Made by a program: the position numbers and the translations under genes. Shown here in pieces: positions 55,171 through 64,000 of a DNA stretch of 64,000 nucleotides (positions within the stretch are counted from its first letter, which is position 1; every line of letters begins with the position of its first letter). This DNA is from Agarophyton chilense (lineage: Eukaryota > Rhodophyta > Florideophyceae > Gracilariales > Gracilariaceae): positions 186,001 to 250,000 of the forward strand of contig JARGXX010000033.1 in the NCBI GenBank assembly GCA_030374765.1, in the 5' to 3' direction. The notes under the pieces are model-generated. The model worked only from the letters and a program-made list of their open reading frames with translations. It was not told the DNA's origin and did no database searches.

Positions 55171-57818
55171 GAGCTCAACACGTCAATGAAACATACTTGA
55201 ACCAAATACTTCATCCTCTCCTATTTTCCATCTGACTAACGTCATACATATTGGCATTCACATTGAACAAGCCACTGCTGCACGGATGTACATGCCTCCT
55301 TGCTCCACTGAAACCCGCCGGTAGTTGCTTAACCGCTGACGCAACAACATTTGATCTCTGTGTGCCTCTCGTAGTCAATGGACTTCTTAAGTCTTCAATT
55401 GCATTGCTGAAAGACGGAGTCGCCCCTGCTCGTGGCGAAAGTCGTCACAGACTGCGCCGCAGGCAGAGCGCCCACCCTGCCTGGCACGGAGCAAAAGCGG
55501 GATAATAGGCGCAAGGTATAATGGTTGCGAGGAGGTGAGCGTGCAGGTTGTCAGTGTGTTGGACGACGAGACGAATGCGGGAGTGCGAGCTAAAACGAAG
55601 GTGGTGGTGGGGCACGTTGGCCCATAACATAGTGCTTCTATGTCAGTATTCTGATTACGAGTGCTCCGGCATCGATAGTCCGACCGCGACGGCGCTCGGC
55701 GTCGATCAGAAACGAAAAATAGTGCGCGGAGGAGCAACAACGCTTAATTGTAAGCCAGGCATGGGCGCGGGCGCGGGGGACCGCAACGCCATCAAAGAGC
55801 TGTACGTGCAATCTGAACGGAAGCGCGTCACAAGTCTCGATAGAGCGCCCTGCCCCTTGCAGATGGAGCACACACTTCGGAGGTGCACGTAGCCCACCTC
55901 GAATTCCCACGACAAACCGCTGAAACGCCCGCAAAATAAGCGATTTTGAAGCGTGCGCCAACACAATCGGCGGGTGGCCCAAATAATAGGGTTTCCATTC
56001 TTTTTGGCGCACATACTCCAAATTCTGAATTCGCGCACCAAAAACGTGCGATGCGAGCCAAGATTTGAACGTCGCGACGACGGGCGCTGATAAGGAGTGG
56101 CGGTGAACGTTGGTGGTGTTGGCGTGTGCTTGGCGGGCGTGCACTTCGCCCAGTTCTTGAACCCAGCAGAGCGCCACACCCGCGCATCACTTCACCGGGC
56201 CGCTTTGGCTGAGCCTAACACAAGCCGAGAAGCTTGCGCCCGTGAGCATTGTGCAGCAGTCTATTCTCGCGCCAGACTCGCCACCGGCCTGCTCAAGACG
56301 TCGCGTAAGCCACAGCGCATACCCAACGGAAGCCGAATGAACCGCGCCAAAAAGACGCGCGCGTTGCGCCTATGGAAAAGGCCTCTTGGAAGACGGTAGA
56401 GATTAGAAGCGAGAGAGCAAACAGCAACGAGCGTGTGGGCCTCACGTCACTGCAGATGACATAATGAACATCTCGCTGACCATGGGACATGCCCGATGCA
56501 CCGCGCCTTCGCTGCCATCGTCATAACGCCGCACATTTGCAACACGCCAATGCAGTTGTTCGTGATGGGGTTTGCTCGAAATGTGCGGCGCGCATATTCG
56601 AAAACGATCCATATGCGTCTCAACAAATTGTCTGCGTGTGCGAATACACGCCCTGCAAAAACGATTTTCATATCTTCGAAACATCGCTCTCGCTGCACGA
56701 GAACACTGTGGAATCACACCGCCATCTAGCCGACACCTCCATTTATTTGCGACGCAAACACTTGTTCGCTTACGTGCCCACATCGACGGAACGCACCAAC
56801 GCTTCGTGCGCTCGCAAGAACGAAAGCCAGGAGGCAAGCAAGCAAATTAAGCTCTGAACCCTCCAACTTGTAGGCAAGTCCTCCCGCCTTTCAGCTCACG
56901 GAGGCAAAATCTCGTATCCGATACGCGATTGACACGCAAAGCACGAGCACGCACCCCTCTCTGCACAGTTCCACTGCACGGCCGCAAGCGTGTAAAACCG
57001 TCACGAGCGTCAGTAATGTTGCTGCAATAATCACATGCGACGCCGCCATCTTGCGTTCAAACGCCACCACTATACGCGCCCTATGCCATACAAACATAAG
57101 CAGCTCACCAACTTCAGTGCGTGCTGCTCGAATCCGCTCAAACTGGGTCTGGTTCCCGAATGTTTTTCGTCCGCCTAGCAGATCGCTCCACCTCCACCTC
57201 GCAAATGCGCTCGCTTTGCAGCTTCTAGTGTACCCATCTTTCGCTCTCGTGTACTTGTCGTGCAAACCATCAAATGCTCACCTCATCCACCCATTGCTCT
57301 TTCTCTCGCCGTCCGATTTGAGCGTCTCTGATGCACAACTGCCTGCGCCATTTCCCACTCGCCTCGCGTCGCTCCCTTCCATGAGCAACCCACCTAACAC
57401 CATCGTCTAGGGCCCTCTCGCCACCACCCAATTTCAAAAGCTTCGCCGCCCCTACGCTCGCCTTTGCACGTGTACGTCTTAATTGTGTGCATATTGTTCT
57501 TCCAACGCGCTCACATTCTCTAACGATGGATGCATTGCGACTGAAAGCACTTTTAAACAGTACCCGCAAGCCACTTATGTCGTCGATACCATAACGCCCT
57601 TGCCGAATTCAACCATGTTCCGCTCGGTGCTTCTTCACCAACTGAACTTGCTTTTCGTAATCGCCCCCGAGAATACTGAAACCTTCGACGCCAAAACTGA
57701 CGACAAACCGCGTGGTACTCGTCGGAGAAACGGCTTCCGTTCCCAGAGCATTGCCTACACACAATCATGCACAGCATAATCGAGCCCAGGACACAATGTA
57801 CGACGTCGAGGTTTCTTA
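55171..57818. other. no gene supported
   Basis: Several mid-sized frames overlap on both strands (for example a 122-codon plus frame at 56489-56857 and three staggered minus frames at 55.64-56.19 kb). None has a recognisable domain, and their mutual overlap suggests low stop density rather than coding. The left edge may hold the ruined N-terminus of the ATPase. No repeat to another part of the window was found. Confidence 0.4.
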
Positions 57819-58516
57819 TTGCTGCTCTTCATCACAAGTGTAGCTACCGGTATTTCGTTTACTCAATACCCGTTCTATCGTTTTTTCAAAAGATTGAGAT
57901 ACCAGCCTCTCTGGATCGAGATTTGCAGCCATCTCTCTGTGTTACCTTCTAAACTGCACTCCTGCCAATTCTACAATCGATTTGGTCATTTGAGTAATGC
58001 TTTGTACCAGGTTTACTCCAAGTCGTTTAGAAAACGATGCGCGCGGGTCTGTTTCTGTTCTTTTTCTTTTCTCCGAAACGCGAATATCAACCACGATTTC
58101 AGCGCCTGGTTTGTCTCGTTTTTGTTCATTAGCATGACGTTTTTCTCTACTACGTTTTTCAACTGCAGTTCTGGGCTCGACATCTTTATTATCAAGGTTT
58201 CTGTTTTACGTGAGAGAGATCATCTTGGACAGTTTTTGGTTCTGTATCTGTTTGCCGCGACGTACCTGTGGCGAGCACGTAGGATCGCCTGTGTTTTTCT
58301 TCATGTAAACCATTTAGTCAAACATCTTTTTCAGACATTCCATTTGGCGCTGAGGTCTGTTGTTTATGCGGGCGTAACAGTTGAAATCTTTGCACACCCG
58401 AGCCCATATGTTAGAATTAGCGTGTTCATGTTCCTCTACGCAATCAAGAAGTACTGTTACAACTTCTGCTTTATAGTCCCTCGTACCTTTTCTCTTGTTT
58501 CAAGGTCACCCCCAGT
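57819..58516 (-). pseudogene. SANT/Myb-like transposon-associated protein, remnant
   Basis: One minus-strand frame of about 230 codons reads RDYKAEVVTVLLDCVEEHEH, NSNIWARVCKDFNCYA, RQMECLKKMFD, YMKKNTGDPTCSPQVRRGKQ, then a basic/charged linker and NLVQSITQMTKSIVELA. It ends DPERLVSQSFEKTIERVLSK before a natural stop near 57.82 kb. WxxVCxxFN followed by KK.TGDP.C.P.VRR.K is the pattern of SANT-like DNA-binding proteins common in oomycete and red algal genomes, often linked to transposons. Three in-frame stops, all TAA, interrupt it, and the start is lost. The open plus-strand frame over the same bases is its shadow. Confidence 0.6.
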
Positions 58517-59127
58517 TTCATCATTGTCGTAAAAAGAGTGCCCGTCGCTGGTGTCTTCTTTACGGAGCTCCTCAATGCCAAAAGAAGCTCTCCGCATGAC
58601 TCAGGCGTTATTTTAGTGCTGTTGGTTGAGGAATGGGTCAAATAATTCTTCGACCGAAAGAGTTCGAGCATCCCAGGCGAAGAGTGGCCAAAAAAGGGTT
58701 TTGACGCGTGATCTGCATAGCGTACAAAAGACATTCAAATTGTTACATGGAGGCCTGTGTAACGTATGAGGCACAATATTTTTAGTCGAGGGAGGCTCTC
58801 GAGCATCATTCTGGAAAATTAGGAATAGTGGGATGGTCCCATTTTCATTCCATAACCCCACATCAGGTCTTAGTTACTCACCCGGAATTCACGAACCTGG
58901 TTGGTACATTTTAGGAAGTGAAATTACACTGTATTGAAAATGGCAGAATCCTGCGAAGATTGTTTCACTAAAGATGCTGAAAAATGGTGCATTAGTGAAG
59001 GAGATTCAGGCGGTCGCGAGCAAACCGATCATGCAACTGGCGGGAATTCTTTGTCTCCCCTTATCAATACAATCCAAAATCAGTATTCTTTACCCTTTAA
59101 TTTCCTCGTTTGAACTACTGGGGGACG
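58517..59127. other. intergenic between two diverging SANT-like remnants
   Basis: Possibly the shared upstream region of the two divergent SANT-like genes. Short open frames only; no terminal repeats recognised. Confidence 0.4.
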
Positions 59128-59983
59128 ATGGCAGAGGTAACTGAAGTTGAATTTACGGCCTCTCCAAATGAAACCGCACCTCCCGACACGAGTGTCTCCT
59201 CTGCGACAGACGCCACCGCCTCCCCCAAGCCGCTTGCCCATACGGGAGATCAACCTTTGTGTTTCATGCCGGAGGAGGACTTGATCCTTGTTCGAGAGGT
59301 ATACGCCGCTAAATCTCACGATGCTTCATATTGTCAAACCTCAAAGCACTTCAAGGAAGCATGCCCCAAGATCAACGATAATCCGATGATAGAGAGCATA
59401 ATTGCACACAATACGCTTAAAGACAGATATAAGCCACTACAAGAGTATTTTAACAAGAGAAATGACGTTACGCAGCAGTGGTCGGGGGTGGATGGTGTGG
59501 AAATAAGTGAGCTTCACGACATGCTTTTAAAAATGCGTGAAGCGGGAGATGACATGCTGACCAAGAAAAAGGGGAAAAATAGAGATCAGAAAGAGTTAGA
59601 AGACGAAAAGAAACGGATTCGAAGGGAGCTGGTTACGATGGAACTTAAAAGGAACGAAAAAAGTGGCGAGGATGATGTTGACAAGTTGGACGGATCAAAA
59701 GAAGGTAATGGGGAAAGAAGAGGAAGAAATAAAGAGTCGGACAAATCGAGCTTTTGGTATGGGTGGGAAGCTCGCGATGTTTGGTGCTCATTTGCGGGAG
59801 GCAGAAGTTGCAAGGATTGATCTTTAGAGAGCCCAGCTGGACTTCCGACGGAGGAAGGATGCGAAAGATCGTGAAAAGAGGGAGGAGAGCAAAACGGCAC
59901 AAAAGCTCAAGCTTAAAGAGTTTCGCATCATGTTTCAGGCGACCCAGGGTGGAAAGTGGGACATTACGGAGCCGTCAAAATGA
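59128..59983 (+). pseudogene. Myb/SANT-like DNA-binding protein, transposon-type, frameshifted
   Basis: The start is at the ATG at 59128 (MAEVTEVEFTASPNETAPPD). A Ser/Thr/Pro-rich head leads to a trihelix-like domain from FMPEEDLILVREVYAAK through HFKEACPKIND and NTLKDRYKPLQEYFNKRNDV, then SGVDGVEISELHDMLLKMRE and a long charged helix. The frame shifts near 59.76 kb. The expected coiled-coil end (AHLREAEVARIDL; QLDFRRRKDAKDREKREESK) continues in another frame with one stop and closes at 59983. Such proteins often accompany Harbinger-type transposases and are thought to help bind element ends. Confidence 0.6.
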
Positions 59984-60271
59984 GGTGCTTTTTGCATTTC
60001 GGGAGCTAACTTTCTCAATAATTTATGCGATGAGACTCCAATACCTCCCGAGCTTCTCCTCGTGGAAGGCAACCTCCGGGGGCTCCGAAAAAGTCCACTG
60101 GCTTCACGTTCTTGCTTCGCTCGGGACGTGGACTTTTTCCTCGTCTCTCCGGGATCCCCTGATGACTGATTTTTAATCTTTGTGACCTATGGACTTCTCT
60201 ATTTTAGGTTCCCAACATTTGAATTAAAGCGCTATCTGGTTGGGATAAGTGCAATAACGTAAGTTACTTAG
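59984..60271. other. intergenic with a 12 bp inverted repeat
   Basis: GAAAAAGTCCAC (60087-60098) and its exact reverse complement (60128-60139) flank 29 bases. No gene. The stretch ends at the outer end of element E. Confidence 0.5.
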
Positions 60272-60720
60272 TGTAACGCAATGAATGGTTGGTCAGCTTA
60301 CTGGTCTCAACCTGGGGTAGCGTGGTAGAGCAGGTCCTAAGGTTTTTTATTCTTGACGGCGGCACTCCCAGAGTACTTGGTGCAATGGGCTGGTGTTTAC
60401 TGCGTAGTCTTACAAATCGAAGCTACGGAAACGATGGCTTGAAGAACAGTTCGTGGAACAAAAATACCAAATGGGGTAATTTAGTATCCTAACGGTGCCT
60501 ACCTTACTCTAAGGGGAAAGCGTTACTCGAGGCAAGTTAATAGCAATAGCGAGGCGCTGGGATCTATCTGGCACTGTAATGCTAATCTATTACACTAATA
60601 AAAAAATAACAGTTATCTAACTGAATCTAGCTAAGGTAGGCCAGTCCACGTGGCGTCTGTAAGATACCCCAGGCCGCGGCGGCTCACGAGACTATCAACC
60701 TTTATCGTTGCTCTTTCACA
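60272..60720 (-). repeat. 3' LTR of element E
   Basis: 449 bp, TGTAACGCAATG...GCTCTTTCACA on the plus strand. It matches the solo LTR at 52922-53367 in reverse complement. Confidence 0.9.
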
Positions 60721-60734
60721 TATCTCCCTCCTTA
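60721..60734 (-). other. polypurine tract of element E
   Basis: The minus strand reads TAAGGAGGGAGATA before the LTR start TGTGAAAG, very like the tracts of B and C. Confidence 0.8.
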
Positions 60735-61256
60735 GGATTCGACCATCACGGCGAAGACCAGATTGCCTCATGATTGACCCAAGGGACGTGAGCGATTAGT
60801 TGCCCCCATGACCACGGGGCGCGACGGGACGTCGCGTCGTCATCACCTGCCGGGGTAGGAGGAAGTCCAAGCTGACCATTGGCGCCAGGGTGGCAATTAA
60901 TTTGCCTAAGGACTGAAACTCAAGCGCGCCGTGAATAATGGCCATAGGTTCATCGCCGGCGTATTCCTTTTTGCGAGTTGGCGAGATGGTCCCTTGGTTT
61001 ATTCTCCCCTGACGGTCATTGGGGCCTTCCTTAGTCTCCGCTTTTCCTTTGGCGTCCCTACGCGTTTCGTCCACCGTGGTTTACGTCTGTTAGTCCGCTC
61101 AGGTCAATTCCATCATCTCATCCTCCCATCGTGGTACTCTTTAATTGGCCGCACGCGATGCCAAACTAGCCTTATAAGCCCGTCGGATACTCCATTCTCC
61201 CTCCGGACTTTGTCGCTTCCGTCTGTTTTCCTATCCATTTCCCGGCAAAACGGCCT

Positions 61257-63223
61257 GTGACCAGCCGCACCATGGCTTCGAAGAACCAAGCGGGGAGCTC
61301 CTTGGGATACCAAGTGGCTCATGAGCGCCCCGGGGATCGCCATGACCATACCATCAGAAGAAATCCGCGGGCCGTGCGTCTTTACAGTCTGCGGTCCTCT
61401 GTGGAAAAATACCAGAGGTTTTTTCATGTTTATCTCGACGCCCGGCGGTTCGCTTTGATCCCCGATTTCCAGAGGTTCAGTAAGAAAGCGCGCAGCGTCT
61501 CGTGGCATAACCGTTGGTTGCATCGTCCTATGTTTCTGCGTTCGGCGACGCGCTGTCGCACGCTCATCCCCGTACGTGTATTGTGAGAAGGAAGCCGAGT
61601 ACCAGTTAAGGAAGAACAAACTCGTTTTGGACCTATGCGAGGACTTCCGCTCGCCTCATGTGAGATTTCCTCCGGCGGTTTACAACCTTTTTGCGCTCAT
61701 GTGCTTCCGACCGGCGTATGAAAGCCGGTTTTGGATGTCTAATAGGGTCTATTGGAACGAGATGCATCAGCCCGATTATCGTTTGCGTCAATCTCTGGAG
61801 TTCTTTTTCTGTTGGCACCACGTGGAGTTTCACGACATGAGTGCAGACAAACGTCCTCCGTTATATCTCTCGCTTCCCCACGTGGATAAGAACAAACGGG
61901 CCCTGTACTGCCGTATCTCGCCACTCCTTTTGGTTCCCACGCCATCCGTAGTGGCATATCATTCGTCCCAACTCATGGGCGATGACAATGACCGAAGGTC
62001 TTGGTTGTCTTGGCAAGTACTCTTCGTTGGGTTTGGTGTGATGTTCCTTATGGCCTTCCTTGAAACTGCAAAGTACTGAGTCTGTTATAATGTCCGTTCG
62101 GATGATTGGAGGGTATGGCAAGACGGGAACATGCCCGGTCCTCGAGGTTTTCTAATCTCGCTGCCGGACATCATGATCCGTTTCATAAGGAACCTGGGCA
62201 TCCATAATCTCGTCCGTTGGACCCAGTTCGCCGTCGAGGAGGCCGACGCCTTTTTGGATCATGTCCTACAGGTGGACTAGAGCAAGACTCCCGGGTTCCT
62301 TTGGTATGACCACGATACCAACTCTTTCACGCCAATTCCGCTACATTCACAGGGTCTGGATGACACTCGTGCCTATCCCGCCAAGTCTTTGAGGAATCAA
62401 CCATCGGACATTCCGAAGCGTCATGTGCCCAACTATAACCCGAAGGCCATTTTTTTCGATCCCCTGTGCTTCGAGCCTGATTGGGAAGCCAAGTCGTTGG
62501 TTCCTGTTGGTATGTCCGATGGAAAAACCTTCGGTGGAGATCATTTTGTCAAACCCGTGGAGGGCGTCAATTCTCCAGTCGAGTCCGCTGTTTTGTTGCC
62601 GACCGCTTCTCCTCCTCCAGCTCCTCCGGGCACTGCTGCTCAGGATTAACTCTCAAATAAGCCGCCCTTCGCCTACATGGACATCCCTCCTGGCGAAATA
62701 CTGTCGAAGCCGAAAGTCCTGTAGGTGATGCGATGGCTCAGACGCCCACTGTGGGCGTCGACGTCACTCTGTCCTCTCCGTTGCCGCATTTTCCCGCTTC
62801 GGTCAAAGCTGCAGCCGCAGATTTCTTTCATGTATGCCGTACCGTTGGTATTACGACCTTGATGGACATTGCGACATTTCTGAAAGAAGCTTGTTCCTGG
62901 GGGCGTCGCTCGGCGCGCTACGCCGCGGTTGTCCAACAGGGTAAGGATCTGAAGACCTTTATGGCAAAGTTCCTGGAGCAAAATGCACAAATGATGTCCC
63001 AGATGGTTACTGCCGACTTTAATGCCCGGTATGGTCTACATTTGAGCGACTAGGAGGCTTCTGAGGGTGACAATATTTCCTCATGTGAATCTCCCCCGAA
63101 GAGGTGTGGTTGGATCGCTGGGGCCGGTCCTACTGGTACAGTAGGCTCAAAGGGTGACCCTAGTTCTGGTTTCGCCCCTGCAGGGTCAAATGAGGAATAC
63201 GCAGTTACTCCTGCGCCGCCCTA
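61257..63223 (+). pseudogene. Element E: reverse-oriented extra coding region (aORF)
   Basis: Plus-strand frames lie between the 3' LTR and pol, opposite to the element. Landmarks shared with A and B in the same order are KEAEYQLRKNKLVLDLCEDF, HHVEFHDM, VPTPSVVAYHSSQLM (about 61.94-61.98 kb) and a hydrophobic segment WQVLFVGFGVMFLMAFLETA. A late helical block (ASVKAAAADFFHVCRTVGIT...MSQMVTADFNARYGL, about 62.79-63.05 kb) resembles the late block of A (FNQ-type RIRQACVTNFQRAG...QLDMYQLATRQV). A Pro/Gly-rich tail contains PSSGFAP. No known domain. Broken fossil. Confidence 0.7.
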
Positions 63224-63539
63224 GTGAGTCCTGCTGGTGTTCGGAGCGCTTTCGCGAGCCTTGAGTTCATGTCAAGGGCTGTTAGGCCTCCGCTAGTTAG
63301 TAAAATAAGTAATGCTTGTGCATTCCTAGTGTTGCTCCTGTATTTCTCAACGTGCGTGCCCCGGGACGGCGTCCAAACCTTGACATCGCCTCAGGTCTTT
63401 TTTAGGTGTCATCTGAGGACTAACTTCGTTCCCTGATGCAGGAGCCTGGTGAACCATCTTGTTGAGAGGCGTTTTGGGAGGCGTTTTGGTATTATTCGGG
63501 CCAATGTTTGCACCCTTCTGAAGCCTTCACTCCGTGCTG

Positions 63540-63720
63540 CCGATTTGGCGCCAATAGTGGGCGATAAAATTAGCCGGAATGGTTTGAGGCTCTTGCCAAG
63601 TGTCCTTCTCAGAGGTGTAGCCGAATCAACGGACGCGATAGCGCAAATTTCGTTCTTCTTCCCGACCGGCAGAGATGATGCGCTCAATCACGTATTCCGG
63701 TTGGTGTTCATTCTCCGGAA
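63540..63720 (-). pseudogene. Element E: chromodomain at the end of pol
   Basis: The minus strand shows PEYVIERIISAGREEERNLR with the following YRVR, then FGYTSEKDTWQEPQTIPANF. These are the blocks of a chromodomain (compare FVIDRIV...YQVRWYGFSPEEDTLEP in B). This confirms that gag-pol of E runs on the minus strand. Confidence 0.72.
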
Positions 63721-64000
63721 GGAGAGTGTGCTCCAGATAGGCAAATCCATCGGAGTCGGTTGGAAGAGATGGGTCATCGTTGTTGGTATCGACCATCGGG
63801 TCCATGGGGCTAGTCGGGTCCGCGGGAACTGCCTTAGGGGGTGTGGGGACTTGAGCGTCGACCTGACGTCGTAGTGATTTCGTTGGGCCAGGGGGACGGG
63901 ACTTTGGTCATTCAGGAGAGCTGGGGGCTCGTGTCACCCGATCAGTAAATACGGTGTCCTGTAGGCCGTCAATTAGTAACGTAATGGCGTATTGATTAGC

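Larger units (their letters stand above)
60272..64000 (-). mobile_element. Element E: chromovirus Ty3/Gypsy element, 3' part only (runs off the window)
   Basis: Minus orientation. The 3' LTR at 60272-60720 is followed inwards by a polypurine tract, a plus-strand (reverse-oriented) coding region of the same kind as in A and B, and then minus-strand pol sequence ending in a chromodomain (about 63.54-63.72 kb). The rest lies beyond 64000, so no age can be read from LTR pairs. What is visible is broken, with several breaks. Confidence 0.88.

Noticed and set aside
56489-56857. 122-codon ORF with several Cys residues as a zinc-finger gene
   Set aside because: Other open frames overlap it on both strands, the Cys spacing fits no finger class, and nothing supports coding.
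57819-58532. 237-codon plus-strand ORF rich in Phe/Leu, looking like a membrane protein
   Set aside because: The minus strand over the same bases carries recognisable SANT-like protein sequence. The plus frame is its antisense shadow.
60290-60350. tRNA-like A box and B box (TAGCGTGGTAG...GGTTCGTATCC in the copy near 53.3 kb), suggesting a tRNA-derived SINE
   Set aside because: Box spacing is too short for a tRNA. The repeat has TG...CA ends, a 5 bp target duplication in the solo copy and an adjacent polypurine tract in the other, which fit an LTR.
1-64000. CRISPR arrays, rRNA or tRNA genes
   Set aside because: No regularly spaced short repeats, no rRNA-like sequence and no complete tRNA cloverleaf were seen on either strand.

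Overview
The window looks like nuclear DNA of a multicellular red alga (florideophyte, Chondrus-like). This is an inference from three things: intron-free host genes, a dense load of Ty3/Gypsy LTR elements and DNA transposons of kinds common in such genomes, and intact host ORFs near 50% GC. I could not run a search to confirm it. About two thirds of the sequence is transposable-element material, and only three host genes look intact. Layout. (1) 0.3-24.6 kb: a remnant resembling the C-terminus of a pogo/Tigger transposase, then chromodomain-type Ty3/Gypsy element A (minus strand, 872-23839). Its 5' LTR is split by younger element B (plus strand, 11648-23395, target duplication GTAGG). To the right is a PIF/Harbinger-type transposase remnant. 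(2) 24.8-36.7 kb: the gene-bearing stretch. It holds an unrecognised Ser/Pro-rich protein, a decayed aldehyde dehydrogenase, a roughly 2.45 kb high-GC insert of alphaproteobacterial character (homocysteine S-methyltransferase, GNAT acetyltransferase, broken DUF2461 gene), a secreted protein, an intact-looking Tc1 transposon and an Old Yellow Enzyme gene. (3) 36.7-48.4 kb: one piggyBac-type transposase gene on the minus strand, split by young non-autonomous element C (37152-45835, target duplication ACTTC) and by a solo LTR (D1). (4) 49.2-53.4 kb: solo LTR D2 with a C-type solo LTR nested in it (target duplication CCTAG), a pogo-like N-terminal remnant, and a PIF/Harbinger-type transposase remnant carrying an E-type solo LTR (target duplication GACGT). 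(5) 54-60 kb: a broken copper P-type ATPase, an uninformative stretch, and two SANT/Myb-like accessory-protein remnants. (6) 60.3 kb to the end: 3' part of minus-strand element E, running off the window. The most interesting signal is an extra coding region in elements A, B and E. It lies between pol and the 3' LTR, on the strand opposite to gag-pol, and carries recognisably related protein sequence in all three although the elements are diverged. A, B and C also share a primer-binding site (consensus TGGTCTCCCGACTTAGAA) that fits the 3' end of a eukaryotic tRNA-Tyr. LTR differences counted by eye rank the elements C (about 4 of 728) younger than B (about 10 of 914) and both far younger than A (about 50 of 609), which agrees with the nesting.
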